DNA of 64,000 bases from JALZDI01 sp035557095 (GTDB lineage: Bacteria > Actinomycetota > Actinomycetes > Propionibacteriales > Nocardioidaceae). The notes below the pieces were generated by a model. It searched no databases, was not told the DNA's origin, and worked only from the letters and a program-made list of their open reading frames with translations. Position 1 is the stretch's first letter. Each line of letters opens with the position of its first letter. The translations under genes were made by a program, and so were the position numbers. The stretch lies in assembly GCA_035557095.1 (NCBI GenBank), contig DATMEB010000135.1, forward strand, positions 6,338 to 70,337. The letters are read 5' to 3'. Positions 1 through 8,107 of this stretch are shown here, in pieces.

Positions 1-1
1 C

Positions 2-1984
2 CTCGGCCGGGTGCAGAACGTCCTGCCCAGCATGGAGGCGGCGTTCATCGACATCGGCAAGGGCCGCAACGCGGTGCTGTACGCCGGTGAGGTCAACTGG
101 GGCGTCCTCGGCAAGGAGGGCCAGCCGCGGCGGATCGAGTCCGCGCTGAAGTCCGGCCAGGCGATCCTCGTGCAGGTCACCAAGGACCCCGTGGGCCACA
201 AGGGCGCGCGCCTGACCAGTCAGGTCAGCCTCCCCGGCCGCTACCTGGTCTACCTGCCGGAGGGGCAGACCAGCGGCATCAGCCGCAAGCTCCCCGACAC
301 TGAGCGCAACCGGCTGAAGAACCTGCTCAAGGAGATCCTCCCCGAGGACGCCGGCGTGATCATCCGCACGGCCGCCGAGGGTGCCTCCGAGGAGGAGCTT
401 CGCCGCGACGTCACCCGGCTGACCGCACGCTGGGAGGACATCGAGAAGAAGATCGAGGGCGGGCAGGCGCCGCAGCTGCTGTACGGGGAGCCGGACCTGA
501 TGATCAAGGTCGTCCGTGACCTGTTCACCGAGGACTTCCAGAAGCTGGTCGTGTCGGGCACCGACGCCTGGGACATGATCGAGGGCTACGTCAGCCACGT
601 GGCGCCGGACCTGATGGAGCGGGTCGAGCGCTGGAGCGAGTCCGACACCGATGTGTTCGGGTCGTACCGCGTCGACGAGCAGATCGCCAAGGCCCTGGAG
701 CGCAAGGTCTGGCTGCCCAGCGGAGGATCGCTGGTGATCGACCGTACGGAGGCGATGACGGTCGTCGACGTCAACACCGGCAAGTTCACCGGCTCCGGCG
801 GCAACCTCGAGGAGACCGTCACCAAGAACAACCTCGAGGCGGCCGAGGAGATCGTGCGACAGCTCCGGCTGCGCGACATCGGCGGCATCATCGTGGTCGA
901 CTTCATCGACATGGTGCTGGAGAGCAACCGCGACCTGGTGCTGCGTCGGCTGATCGAGTGCCTCGGTCGCGACCGCACCCGCCACCAGGTGGCCGAGGTC
1001 ACCTCACTGGGCCTGGTGCAGATGACCCGCAAACGCATCGGCACCGGGTTGCTCGAGGCGTTCAGCGAGCCCTGCGAGAGCTGTGGCGGACGCGGGCTGC
1101 ACACGCACCTCGAGCCGGTCGAGCCGAAGAAGGCCAAGCAGGACTCCGACGACTCCCGGCGTGGTGGTCGTCGCAGCCGGCGCGGTGGCGACGGCGGTGG
1201 CGACAAGGGCAAGAAGGCCGAGGGCAAGCAGGACGACAAGCCGGACGGCAAGGACAAGCCGGACGGCAAGGACAGGCAGGACGGCAAGGACAGGGCCGAG
1301 GACAAGGGCAAGCAGGGCCGGGGCCGGGGCGGTCGCCAGAAGGAGGCCCAGAAGGAGAGCCAGCAGCGGGCAGCGTCGGTCGAGTCCGCCGAGACCACCC
1401 CAGTCGAGACCACCCCAGTCGAGGCCACCCCAGTCGAGGCCACCCCGGTCGAGCCCGCGCCCGTCGAGGCTGCGCCCGCCGAGGCTGTGCCGGCCGAGCC
1501 CGCACCGGCCGTGGCCGAGGCAGGGCCGGAGCCGGTAGGGGCTTCCGACGAGGCACCTCCGACCCCGCCCGCGCCGGCTGCGGAGGTCGCGGCCACCGCC
1601 ACGCAGGAGACCGAGGCCGCGCCCACGACTGCGCCGAGCACCGGGTTAGGCACCGGGTCAGGCACTGGCACAGGTACGGGGCGCACCCGGCGCCGCGAGC
1701 CGAGACGGGCCCAGCGGGCCGCCGCGCCGCCGGAGCCGACGGCACCGCCCCCGGCGCAAGAGGCGACGGAGCCACCCCCGGCTGCCGCGGCTGGTGCAAC
1801 CGAGCCGCAGCCAGCGGCAACGGACCCGGTGACCACCGCGCCCCCGTCGGCCGACAAGATCGCCGGCGACGGCGCGGGTGGCGACCAGGTGCCGGCGGCG
1901 TCCACGACGCCGCGACGCACCCGGCGGCGTGCCGCCTCGCGGCCGGCCGGGCCGCCCCAGGCGAGCCCCGCCGACAGCGGCTAA
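2..1984 (+). CDS. rne: Ribonuclease E/G (5' truncated by window edge)
   Basis: Endoribonuclease of the RNase E/G family, acting in rRNA/tRNA maturation and mRNA decay. The reading frame is already open at base 2, inside the S1 domain (GRVQNVLPSMEAAFIDIG), so the N-terminus lies outside the window. The metal-binding catalytic motifs are visible: DVNTG near nt 767 and DFIDM near nt 900. The zinc-link CESCGGRG lies near nt 1075. After about nt 1130 the protein becomes a long low-complexity tail of Lys/Arg/Asp-rich then Pro/Ala/Glu-rich repeats, as expected of the disordered tails of actinobacterial RNase E. It ends with TAA at 1982. The rplU-rpmA-obg order downstream is the usual actinobacterial context. 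The family call is secure; E versus G subtype is less so. Confidence 0.95.
   Translation, partial: LGRVQNVLPSMEAAFIDIGKGRNAVLYAGEVNWGVLGKEGQPRRIESALKSGQAILVQVTKDPVGHKGARLTSQVSLPGRYLVYLPEGQTSGISRKLPDTERNRLKNLLKEILPEDAGVIIRTAAEGASEEELRRDVTRLTARWEDIEKKIEGGQAPQLLYGEPDLMIKVVRDLFTEDFQKLVVSGTDAWDMIEGYVSHVAPDLMERVERWSESDTDVFGSYRVDEQIAKALERKVWLPSGGSLVIDRTEAMTVVDVNTGKFTGSGGNLEETVTKNNLEAAEEIVRQLRLRDIGGIIVVDFIDMVLESNRDLVLRRLIECLGRDRTRHQVAEVTSLGLVQMTRKRIGTGLLEAFSEPCESCGGRGLHTHLEPVEPKKAKQDSDDSRRGGRRSRRGGDGGGDKGKKAEGKQDDKPDGKDKPDGKDRQDGKDRAEDKGKQGRGRGGRQKEAQKESQQRAASVESAETTPVETTPVEATPVEATPVEPAPVEAAPAEAVPAEPAPAVAEAGPEPVGASDEAPPTPPAPAAEVAATATQETEAAPTTAPSTGLGTGSGTGTGTGRTRRREPRRAQRAAAPPEPTAPPPAQEATEPPPAAAAGATEPQPAATDPVTTAPPSADKIAGDGAGGDQVPAASTTPRRTRRRAASRPAGPPQASPADSG
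1238..1291 (+). repeat. 18-bp tandem repeat inside rne (K-PDGKD units)
   Basis: Three consecutive 18-bp units encode the peptide repeat KPDGKD/RQDGKD in the basic part of the RNase E tail. The first two units are identical and the third has two substitutions. This looks like slippage-generated low complexity in a disordered, probably RNA-binding, segment. Confidence 0.8.
1391..1495 (+). repeat. 15-bp tandem repeat inside rne (E-[TAP]-[TAV]-P-[VA] units)
   Basis: Seven 15-bp units in frame encode a five-residue repeat of the form ETTPV/EATPV/EPAPV/EAAPA. The first four are nearly identical and later ones drift. This is the Pro/Ala/Glu-rich spacer of the RNase E C-terminal tail, and repeat number probably varies between strains. 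Confidence 0.8.
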
Positions 1985-1991
1985 GCCCGGG

Positions 1992-2033
1992 TAGTCCGGT
2001 CACGGGGCGTTTTGACCGTCCCGTGACCGACTA
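1992..2033. promoter_or_regulatory. Inverted repeat around the rplU -35 region
   Basis: CGGTCACGGG (1997-2006) and CCCGTGACCG (2020-2029) are perfect 10-bp arms. They are extended by GTAGT/ACTAC outside a single bulged C, giving a 15-bp stem with a 13-nt loop. The loop contains the -35 hexamer of the rplU promoter. It may be the terminator of rne, though there is no T-tract, or an operator. The sequence does not decide. Confidence 0.6.
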
Positions 2034-2041
2034 CGTATGAT
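2012..2041 (+). promoter_or_regulatory. Promoter of rplU-rpmA
   Basis: TTGACC (2012-2017), an 18-bp spacer and TATGAT (2036-2041) make a near-consensus primary-sigma promoter. It lies about 100 nt upstream of the rplU start, leaving a leader of roughly 95 nt. It sits right after the rne stop, so the ribosomal protein operon is transcribed independently. Confidence 0.8.
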
Positions 2042-2142
2042 GGACAGCCGGCGTACAGGTGTGCGCCGTCTTGCGTGCCCGCTCAGCTCCCGCTGACCGA
2101 GGCCGCGCCCGTTCTGAGTCCTACGACGAGAGTGAGTTCGCG

Positions 2143-2454
2143 GTGTACGCGATCGTGCGCAGTGGCGGCCTGCAGAAGAAGGTTGCCGTGGGCGACGTCA
2201 TCGAGATCGACAAGGTGGCGAACGCGGTGGGCGACAACGTCTCGCTGCCCGCCGTCCTGCTCGTCGACGGCGACACCGTGACGTCCGACTCCGACTCGTT
2301 GGCCAAGGTCGCCGTGACCGCCGAGGTCCTCGGCGAGACCAAGGGCCCCAAGATCCACATCCTGAAGTACAAGAACAAGACTGGTTACCGCAAGCGCCAG
2401 GGTCACCGGCAGAAGTACACCCAGGTCAAAGTCACCAGCATCGACACCAAGTGA
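2143..2454 (+). CDS. rplU: 50S ribosomal protein L21
   Basis: Ribosomal protein bL21 of the large subunit. The GTG at 2143 gives 103 residues starting (M)YAIVRSGGLQKKVAVGD, matching the usual family length and N-terminus. An upstream in-frame GTG at 2059 would add 28 non-conserved residues and is rejected. The C-terminus carries the conserved YRKRQGHRQ region. It is followed after 20 nt by rpmA, the standard L21-L27 operon, transcribed from the promoter at 2012-2041. Confidence 0.96.
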   Translation: MYAIVRSGGLQKKVAVGDVIEIDKVANAVGDNVSLPAVLLVDGDTVTSDSDSLAKVAVTAEVLGETKGPKIHILKYKNKTGYRKRQGHRQKYTQVKVTSIDTK

Positions 2455-2474
2455 ACGCGAGCGAGGACTGAACG

Positions 2475-2735
2475 ATGGCACACAAGAAGGGCGCAGCCTC
2501 CACCAAGAACGGCCGCGACTCCAACTCCAAGCGCCTCGGTGTGAAGCGTTACGGCGGTCAGCTGGTCAACGCCGGCGAGATCATCGTGCGTCAGCGCGGC
2601 ACGCACTTCCACCCCGGCGCGGGCGTGGGCCGCGGTGGCGACGACACGCTGTTTGCGCTGGTCGAGGGCTCGGTGGAGTTCGGCAGCCGTCGTGGGCGTC
2701 GCGTCGTCAACGTCGTGCCGGCCGTGGCGGAGTGA
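2475..2735 (+). CDS. rpmA: 50S ribosomal protein L27
   Basis: Ribosomal protein bL27, 86 residues, whose N-terminal tail reaches the peptidyl-transferase centre. It begins MAHKKGAASTKNGRDSNSKR and carries the family signature GQLVNAGEIIVRQRGTHFHPG. ATG start 20 nt after rplU. A strong hairpin terminator follows 30 nt after the stop. Confidence 0.97.
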   Translation: MAHKKGAASTKNGRDSNSKRLGVKRYGGQLVNAGEIIVRQRGTHFHPGAGVGRGGDDTLFALVEGSVEFGSRRGRRVVNVVPAVAE

Positions 2736-2765
2736 CCCGGCCCATACTTTCCAGCTGAGCAAGAA

Positions 2766-2788
2766 GGCGGGCCACCGGCCCGCCTTTT
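2766..2788 (+). terminator. Rho-independent terminator of rplU-rpmA
   Basis: GGCGGGCC (2766-2773), a 3-nt loop ACC and GGCCCGCC (2777-2784) form a perfect 8-bp stem, followed by TTTT (2785-2788). It lies between rpmA and obg, so obg is probably reached by read-through or by its own start in 2789-2824. Confidence 0.85.
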
Positions 2789-2824
2789 CTCTGTCCGGGC
2801 CCGCCAGGCCTCGAGGAGGACCAC

Positions 2825-4186
2825 ATGGCCGTGCCGACGTTCGTCGACCGGGTGGCCCTGTACGTCGCGGCCGGACGCGGCGGAAACGGCGTGGCCTCGG
2901 TGCACCGGGAGAAGTTCAAGCCGCTCGGCGGGCCCGACGGCGGCAACGGCGGCGACGGGGGCTCAGTCCTCGTCCGCGTCGACCCGCAGGTCACCACCCT
3001 GGTCGACTTCCACCACTCCCGGCACAGGCGTGCCGAGCACGGCGGTCACGGTGCGGGTGCGCATCGCAACGGCGCCGACGGCGCCGACCTGGTTCTGAAC
3101 GTCCCCGACGGCACCGTCGTACGCGACCCCTCGGGCGCGGTCCTCGCCGACCTGGTGGGTGCCGGCGCCGAGCTGGTGATTGCCGCCGGCGGACGCGGCG
3201 GACTCGGCAACGCCGCGCTGGCGTCGACCAAGCGCAAGGCGCCCGGCTTCGCCCTCAAGGGCGAGCCCGGCGAGGAGCGCAACATCACGCTGGAGCTCAA
3301 GGTCGTCGCCGACATCGGGCTGGTGGGCTTCCCCAGCGCGGGGAAGTCCAGCCTGGTAGCCGCGGTGTCCAGGGCCCGGCCCAAGATCGCGGACTACCCG
3401 TTCACGACACTGGTGCCCAACCTCGGCGTGGTCAGCGCCGGTGACACGACGTTCACCGTCGCCGACGTGCCGGGACTGATCGAGGGCGCGTCCGAGGGCC
3501 GCGGTCTCGGCCACGACTTCCTGCGGCACGTCGAGCGGTGCGCGGGTCTCGTGCACGTGGTCGACTGCGCCACGATGGAGCCGGGCCGCGACCCGTTGAG
3601 CGATCTCGACGTCATCGAGGCCGAGCTCGCGGGGTACGGCGGGCTCGAGGACCGGCCGCGGATCGTCGCGCTGAACAAGGCCGACGTACCCGACGCGCGC
3701 GAGCTGGCCGAGATGGTGCGTCCCGACATCGAGGCGCGCGGGATGCCCTGCGTCATCATCTCCGCCGCGGCGCATCACGGCCTGCGCGAGCTGTCCTTCG
3801 AGATGGCGCGGGTCGTCGAGGAGCGCCGCGCGGCCGCTCCGGCTGCGGAGTCGACCCGGCTGGTGCTCAGGCCTCCCGCGGCGGCGGGACCCGACTTCGA
3901 GGTACGCCGCGAGGGCGCGCGGTGGCGGGTCCGCGGGCAGAAGCCCGAGCGGTGGGTACGGCAGACCGACTTCAGCAACGACGAGGCGGTGGGCTACCTG
4001 GCCGACCGGCTGGCCCGGCTGGGCGTCGAGGCGCGGCTGCTCGAGCTCGGGGCCGAGGAGGGCGACGACGTGCTGATCGGACCCGAGGACGACGCCGTGG
4101 TGTTCGACTTCGACCCGCAGGTCGACGCCGGTGAGGAGATCCTGCGCGGGCCGCGCGGCAGCGACCGGCGGCTGGACGGCCGCTGA
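2825..4186 (+). CDS. obg: GTPase Obg (CgtA)
   Basis: Ribosome-associated GTPase involved in late 50S assembly and stress control. It has 453 residues in three domains. The N-terminal Gly-rich Obg fold spans about 1-160 (GGDGGNGGDGG-type glycine runs). The central G domain has P-loop GFPSAGKSS near residue 168, switch motif DVPGLIEGASEG near 213 and NKAD near 284. The C-terminal OCT domain ends by about 440. A ribosome-binding site GAGGA precedes the ATG. Its stop overlaps the proB start (TGATG), so the two are translationally coupled. Confidence 0.97.
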   Translation: MAVPTFVDRVALYVAAGRGGNGVASVHREKFKPLGGPDGGNGGDGGSVLVRVDPQVTTLVDFHHSRHRRAEHGGHGAGAHRNGADGADLVLNVPDGTVVRDPSGAVLADLVGAGAELVIAAGGRGGLGNAALASTKRKAPGFALKGEPGEERNITLELKVVADIGLVGFPSAGKSSLVAAVSRARPKIADYPFTTLVPNLGVVSAGDTTFTVADVPGLIEGASEGRGLGHDFLRHVERCAGLVHVVDCATMEPGRDPLSDLDVIEAELAGYGGLEDRPRIVALNKADVPDARELAEMVRPDIEARGMPCVIISAAAHHGLRELSFEMARVVEERRAAAPAAESTRLVLRPPAAAGPDFEVRREGARWRVRGQKPERWVRQTDFSNDEAVGYLADRLARLGVEARLLELGAEEGDDVLIGPEDDAVVFDFDPQVDAGEEILRGPRGSDRRLDGR

Positions 4187-5316
4187 TGGCGCCGTCCGAT
4201 ACCCCCCGTCCCGCGGTCACCGGGGCGAAGAGGGTCGTGGTCAAGGTCGGCTCGTCATCGCTGAGCAGCACCGAGGGCGGGATCGACTCGGCACGTCTCG
4301 CCGCCCTGGTCAACGTGCTGGCCGGCGGTGTACAGCGCGGGATCGAGCTCGTGCTGGTCTCGTCCGGGGCGATCGCCTCCGGGCTGTCCCCGCTCAGCCT
4401 CGCCCGCCGGCCGCGCGACCTGGCCACCCAGCAGGCCGCGGCCAGTGTGGGCCAGGGCCTGCTGGTGCACCGCTACAGCGAGGCGTTCGGCGACCATGGC
4501 GTGCGCGTCGGCCAGATCCTGCTCACGGTCGACGACGTGACCCGGCGAAGCCACTACCGCAACGCCTATCGTACGTTCGCGAAGCTGCTCGAGCTCGGCG
4601 TCGTGCCCATCGTCAACGAGAACGACACGGTGGCGACCAGCGAGATCCGCTTCGGCGACAACGACCGACTCGCCGCCCTGGTCGCCCACCTGGTGCACGC
4701 CGACCTGCTGGTGCTGCTGTCCGACGTCGACGGGCTGTACGACGGCGACCCGCGGCATGCGGGGACCAGCCGCATCCCGGTCGTACACGGCGAGCAAGAG
4801 CTGGCGGTCGTCCAGATCGGCAAGACCAGGTCGGGTGTCGGCACCGGCGGCATGGTGACCAAGATCGAGGCCGCGCGGATGTCCACACAGGCAGGGATCC
4901 CGGTACTGCTGGCGTCCGCGGTCGACGTCGCCGAGGCGCTCCAGGGCGCCGACGTGGGCACCTACTTCCACCCCACCGGACGTCGCCGGCCCACGCGGCT
5001 GCTGTGGCTGGCGCACGCGACCGAGCCGCGCGGCTCGCTCGTCCTCGACGCCGGGGCCGTCTCGGCGGTGACGGATCGGCGCGCGTCGCTGCTGCCCGCT
5101 GGCGTGGTCGAGGTGCACGGGCAGTTCGTCGCCGGTGATCCGGTCGACCTGGTGAGCCCGGAAGGGAAGCCCGTCGCACGGGGGCTGGTCAACTACGACA
5201 GCGAGGAGCTTCCGCGGCTGCTCGGGCGTACAACCCATGCGCTCAAGGCCGAGCTCGGCGCCGGCTACGAGCGTGAGATCGTGCACCGCGATGACCTCGT
5301 CGTCCTACAGCGGTAG
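4186..5316 (+). CDS. proB: Glutamate 5-kinase
   Basis: Phosphorylates L-glutamate to gamma-glutamyl phosphate, the first step of proline synthesis. It has 376 residues: an amino-acid-kinase domain (VVKVGSSSL near 14, VSSGAIASG near 58, NENDTVATSE near 145) and a C-terminal PUA domain from about 285. The ATG overlaps the obg stop. Its pathway partner proA lies 3.9 kb downstream; the gap now contains a transposon, so a more compact proB-x-proA neighbourhood was probably interrupted. Confidence 0.97.
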   Translation: MAPSDTPRPAVTGAKRVVVKVGSSSLSSTEGGIDSARLAALVNVLAGGVQRGIELVLVSSGAIASGLSPLSLARRPRDLATQQAAASVGQGLLVHRYSEAFGDHGVRVGQILLTVDDVTRRSHYRNAYRTFAKLLELGVVPIVNENDTVATSEIRFGDNDRLAALVAHLVHADLLVLLSDVDGLYDGDPRHAGTSRIPVVHGEQELAVVQIGKTRSGVGTGGMVTKIEAARMSTQAGIPVLLASAVDVAEALQGADVGTYFHPTGRRRPTRLLWLAHATEPRGSLVLDAGAVSAVTDRRASLLPAGVVEVHGQFVAGDPVDLVSPEGKPVARGLVNYDSEELPRLLGRTTHALKAELGAGYEREIVHRDDLVVLQR

Positions 5317-5324
5317 GGTCCTTT

Positions 5325-5355
5325 GTTGCCGACGGCACAGCCCTGTCGGTGCAAC
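5325..5355 (+). terminator. Possible weak terminator after proB
   Basis: GTTGC/GCAAC and CGAC/GTCG form a 9-bp stem with a 2-nt bulge 9 nt after the proB stop. There is no T-tract, so this is only a candidate end signal. The rest of 5317-5440 shows nothing else recognisable. Confidence 0.3.
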
Positions 5356-5440
5356 GCAAAGTTCACGGTGTTCGCCTGAAACTGTGAGCGCGCGTCCGCA
5401 GACTGATCAGTAGCGTTCTCGGAACCCGGTGAGGTACAGA

Positions 5441-5794
5441 GTGAGCGAGCCCGGACGGCTCTGGCATGTGACGATCACCATGCGCGGTGACGAGCAGGAC
5501 CCACAGGCTCTGCACGCCGCACTCGAGCGCCTGCAGCAGGAGCGGCCGTTCCTGCACTCGGTGCGCTACGACGGGACCTCGGCCGAGCTGCAGTACTGGG
5601 AGGAGGCCGAGGACATGCTCGACGCCGCCTCGCTGGCGATGCGGGTGTGGAACGAGCACCGCGAGTCCTGCGACCTCCCCGACTGGAAGCTCGAGGGCAT
5701 GGAGGTCCTGCAGCGTGACCTGCTGCAGCGTCGTTCGACCTCCGGCACGCCGACCGCGATGGGACTGCACGGAGCCAAGCCCCGCCCGCTCTGA
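5441..5794 (+). CDS. Conserved hypothetical protein (117 aa)
   Basis: A small soluble protein of unknown function, 117 residues, starting (M)SEPGRLWHVTITMRGDEQD. GTG 5441 is preferred over GTG 5429 because GTGAGG at 5429-5434 places a ribosome-binding site 6-7 nt before 5441. It is acidic, with an alpha-beta pattern (RLWHVTITM strand, helix HAALERLQQE, strand SVRYDGTSAEL, helix EDMLDAASLAMRVWNEH), suggesting a small ACT-like or ferredoxin-like fold; no motif identifies it. Codon use matches the housekeeping neighbours, so it is likely a real gene of the proB neighbourhood. Confidence 0.8.
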   Translation: MSEPGRLWHVTITMRGDEQDPQALHAALERLQQERPFLHSVRYDGTSAELQYWEEAEDMLDAASLAMRVWNEHRESCDLPDWKLEGMEVLQRDLLQRRSTSGTPTAMGLHGAKPRPL

Positions 5795-5835
5795 CCCCGT
5801 CGCTTTCCTTTGCACCGGGATCGGGCCCGGTTCAC

Positions 5836-5843
5836 ACGTTGGC
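5836..5843. repeat. Target-site duplication, copy 1
   Basis: ACGTTGGC directly abuts the inverted repeat at 5844. It matches ACTTTGGC at 8108-8115 in seven of eight bases. Eight-bp duplications are typical of ISL3-family transposition. Confidence 0.75.
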
Positions 5844-5879
5844 GGCTCTTCACGATCGAGGGTGTAGTTGCGGCCTGAA
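5844..5879. repeat. Terminal inverted repeat of ISL3 element, transposase end
   Basis: Begins GGCTCTTCAC and contains GGGTGTAGTT at positions 17-26 of the repeat. Both blocks are identical in the partner at 8072-8107, separated by a divergent 6-bp stretch. Confidence 0.85.
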
Positions 5880-6497
5880 GCCTCCGGTCTCGAGCAGCGA
5901 TCTGGCGATGTAGTTCATGAGGTTGCGGAACCCGAGTCGTGAACGGCGCAGGTGCTCGAGCCGGCCGTTGATCGCCTCGGTGGGGCCGTTGCTGGTGCCG
6001 GGACGGTCGAAGTAGGCCAGCACGTCGGCTGCGCGTTTCTTCCACGTGCGGCCGAGCGTGGTGACCTCGACCAGTGCGTGCGGGACACCGGTGCCGATCG
6101 TGTCGATCAGCTTGACCATCAGCTCGCGGCCACGGCGCCGGTCCTCGTGTCGGTAGGCGGCGATCATTCGCTGGTAGACGCCCCAGGTCGCCTCGACCTC
6201 GACATGCGCGTCGTCGGCGAACAGCGCGATTAGCCGAGCGGCCTGCTTGTCGGTGAGCAGCCCGGGACCGGTGTGCAGGGTCCTGCGCGCGGAGTAGAGC
6301 GGGTCGTTCTTCATGCGCGGTGGCCGTGGATCGCCAACTGGACCCGGCGGGACCGGTGCCATCACGGTCGGCGGTGAGATCGATGATCACGGTGACGAAC
6401 TTGTCGCCGCGGCGACGTGTGGCGCCACACGTGCTCGTCTACCCCGATCGCGGTGTCACCGTCGCAGTGGACTTCCTCGCGTACCCACTGAGATCGG
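5850..6497 (-). pseudogene. ISL3-family transposase remnant
   Basis: The C-terminal third is intact in one frame (5850-6365). It reads KNDPLYSARRTLHTG, RMIAAYRHEDRRRGRELM, RPGTSNGPTEAINGRLEHLR and RSLLETGGFRPQLHPRS-stop, characteristic of ISL3-type DDE transposases. Upstream on the minus strand, IGVDEHVWRHT (about nt 6420-6460) is in one frame, RRGDKFVTVIIDLTADRDGTG in the next, then IHGHR in a third. There are thus at least two frame breaks plus a deletion of the middle of the DDE domain. The N-terminal zinc-finger/HTH part is missing, replaced by the passenger gene ending at 6498. Not functional. Confidence 0.88.
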
Positions 6498-7079
6498 TCA
6501 ACGGCGCACCGGGTAGCGCAGGTGCAGCACCCGGTGGCCTTGGATCACCACGTCTGGATCCTCCAACAGGTGCTGCGCGTCGACGGAGCCGAAGTAGCGC
6601 TTGCCGGACCCGAACACGACGGGTGCAACGTCCATGCGCACCTCGTCGACTAGCCCCGCGGCAAGCACCTGCCCACCGACGTCGCCGGCGGCGACCTCGA
6701 TGATGCGGTCACCCGCAAGCTCCCGCGCCTTGGCCACGGCCGCCTCGATGCTGTCGACGAAGTGAAACGCCGTCTTGGCCTCCCAGCCCTCGGGCGTACC
6801 CCGGTGGGTCACGAGGACCACGTGGTCGATCCCGCTCGGAGGCGTCCCGTCCCAGCCGTCCGTGATGTCGAAGACGTGGCGGCCGGCGATTGTCACCCCG
6901 ACCTGGTCCCAGTACGGCCGGATGTGGTCGTAGGACGCTTGCGACACGTTCAGTACGCCGCTGTCGTCCAACGGCACGTCGCCGCTGACCAACCATTCGA
7001 ACAGTGGACCGGGATCGTCGTTCTCAGCCGCAATGAAGCCATCCACCGAGACCGACGCATTCATGACCACTTTCCCCAT
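6498..7079 (-). CDS. Dihydrofolate reductase family protein (RibD C-terminal-like), transposon passenger
   Basis: A 193-residue single-domain protein with the DHFR/RibD-C fold: MGKVVMNASVSVDGFIA at the start, GVTIAGRHVFDITDGWDG near 60, RIIEVAAGDVGGQVLAAGLVD near 135, and the C-terminal APVVFGSGKRYFGS. Such stand-alone homologues are NADPH-dependent reductases of unknown substrate; true folate activity is not implied. ATG 7079 is chosen because GAGGAGG lies just upstream; the longer start at 7106 lacks one. It lies inside the ISL3 element, downstream of the AraC-type gene on the same strand with a 63-nt gap. It is probably co-transcribed, with the regulator controlling it. Confidence 0.88.
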   Translation of the reverse strand: MGKVVMNASVSVDGFIAAENDDPGPLFEWLVSGDVPLDDSGVLNVSQASYDHIRPYWDQVGVTIAGRHVFDITDGWDGTPPSGIDHVVLVTHRGTPEGWEAKTAFHFVDSIEAAVAKARELAGDRIIEVAAGDVGGQVLAAGLVDEVRMDVAPVVFGSGKRYFGSVDAQHLLEDPDVVIQGHRVLHLRYPVRR

Positions 7080-7142
7080 GGGTTCCTCCTCTGTTTGGAG
7101 TCCCAAGCCTCGTGTGTCGTGAGTGGTCGCTCTTGTAAGAAA

Positions 7143-8033
7143 TCAATCGGCTGGCAGCGGCCAGCCATCCAGCGCGTGGTCGGGGTGTTCGCGTAGGAAT
7201 CGCAGCCGGAGTTCGACGTACCTGGTCGGCGTGAGCCCGGTGAACTCCCGGAACTCGTGCACGAAGTGGGCCTGGTCGAAGTAGCCTGCGCCAGCGGCAA
7301 CGTCGCCCCAGTCGATAGGTGCGGCCACGTTGATCGCCAACACCGTGGCGGTGAATCGGTAGCTGCGCGCCAGCCGCTTCGGCGTGACGCCGATGACCTC
7401 TTTGAACCGCTTCGCCAAGTACGTGCTGCTGGCGTGGGCTGCCACGCCGAGGTCGCTGATCGGCACCGCTCCGCCGGTCTCCGCGATGGCGCTGCTCATG
7501 TGGCGGACGATGTCCAGGCCGGCGATCACGCGCAGCCGTCGCACCAGCTCCTCCTCGAGCAACATCAGCATTTCGTGCGGTGCGTCCGCCAAGGTCAGTC
7601 GGCGTCGCAACCCAGCGATAGCGGGCTGGCCCCAGATCTGCTCCACCGTCGCCGGTCGGTCGCACAACTCGGCCGCGGGCATCGGAAGGAACGGTGCCAG
7701 CCCCCACGGCCTGAAGTGGACGCCCACGGACCGAGTCGGAGTTGGGTAGCCGAACTCCCACGCACGGGTGGGCGTGGTGACCGCGGAGCCGTCGGTATAT
7801 TCCACGGCTTCTACGTCGGTGCCTGCGCGGATGAGAAATGGCGCCCCGAGGTTGACGATGAGCAAAGGCGCGGGCGCCGCCGGCAGCATCAACCGGCAGT
7901 ACGGCGGGGCGCCCTCCAGGTAGTAGAGGTCGTCGATCAGCCCGTCGAGCGGCGGACCGGGCACCTTGGACACATACTCCACGCTTACATCATCGCCGAC
8001 GGCCCATCTGGCATCACGCGCCGCCGCAAGCAT
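7143..8033 (-). CDS. AraC-family transcriptional regulator, transposon passenger
   Basis: A 296-residue regulator. An N-terminal effector-type domain (about 1-170, like DUF6597) begins LAAARDARWAVGDDVSVEY. The C-terminal AraC double helix-turn-helix spans about 190-285, with ISDLGVAAHASSTYLAKRFKE and GYFDQAHFVHEFREFTGLTP. ATG 8033 is the first plausible start inside the element; the open frame runs on through the terminal inverted repeat but has no ATG/GTG there. It is adjacent to and co-directional with the reductase gene at 6498-7079, a pairing suggesting local control. GC at third positions looks lower than in the flanking housekeeping genes, consistent with transfer. Confidence 0.85.
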   Translation of the reverse strand: MLAAARDARWAVGDDVSVEYVSKVPGPPLDGLIDDLYYLEGAPPYCRLMLPAAPAPLLIVNLGAPFLIRAGTDVEAVEYTDGSAVTTPTRAWEFGYPTPTRSVGVHFRPWGLAPFLPMPAAELCDRPATVEQIWGQPAIAGLRRRLTLADAPHEMLMLLEEELVRRLRVIAGLDIVRHMSSAIAETGGAVPISDLGVAAHASSTYLAKRFKEVIGVTPKRLARSYRFTATVLAINVAAPIDWGDVAAGAGYFDQAHFVHEFREFTGLTPTRYVELRLRFLREHPDHALDGWPLPAD

Positions 8034-8071
8034 CGAGCCGGCGCCGATCCCTGACGGGTGCCCCGGCGCAT

Positions 8072-8107
8072 TTCGGGCCCGAACTACACCCCACTTTGTG
8101 AAGAGCC
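8072..8107. repeat. Terminal inverted repeat of ISL3 element, AraC end
   Basis: Read on the minus strand from 8107 it begins GGCTCTTCAC and carries GGGTGTAGTT at the same offset as the partner repeat at 5844-5879. 28 of 36 positions agree. Confidence 0.85.

Larger units (their letters stand above)
5844..8107. mobile_element. Degenerate ISL3-family transposon carrying two passenger genes
   Basis: A 2,264-bp element bounded by 36-bp imperfect inverted repeats (28 of 36 identical, including the first 10 bases GGCTCTTCAC) and an 8-bp target duplication with one mismatch. From one end it holds a broken ISL3-type transposase, a dihydrofolate-reductase-family gene and an AraC-type regulator gene, all on the minus strand. 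The transposase stop codon lies inside the terminal repeat, as often seen in this family. Because the transposase is deleted and frameshifted, the element should be immobile unless complemented in trans. It separates the proB side of the neighbourhood from the kelch and proA genes. Confidence 0.85.

Noticed and set aside
586..1920. 444-codon minus-strand frame opposite rne
   Set aside because: It is the complement of the low-complexity RNase E tail; Ser/Ala/Gly-rich with no domain features.
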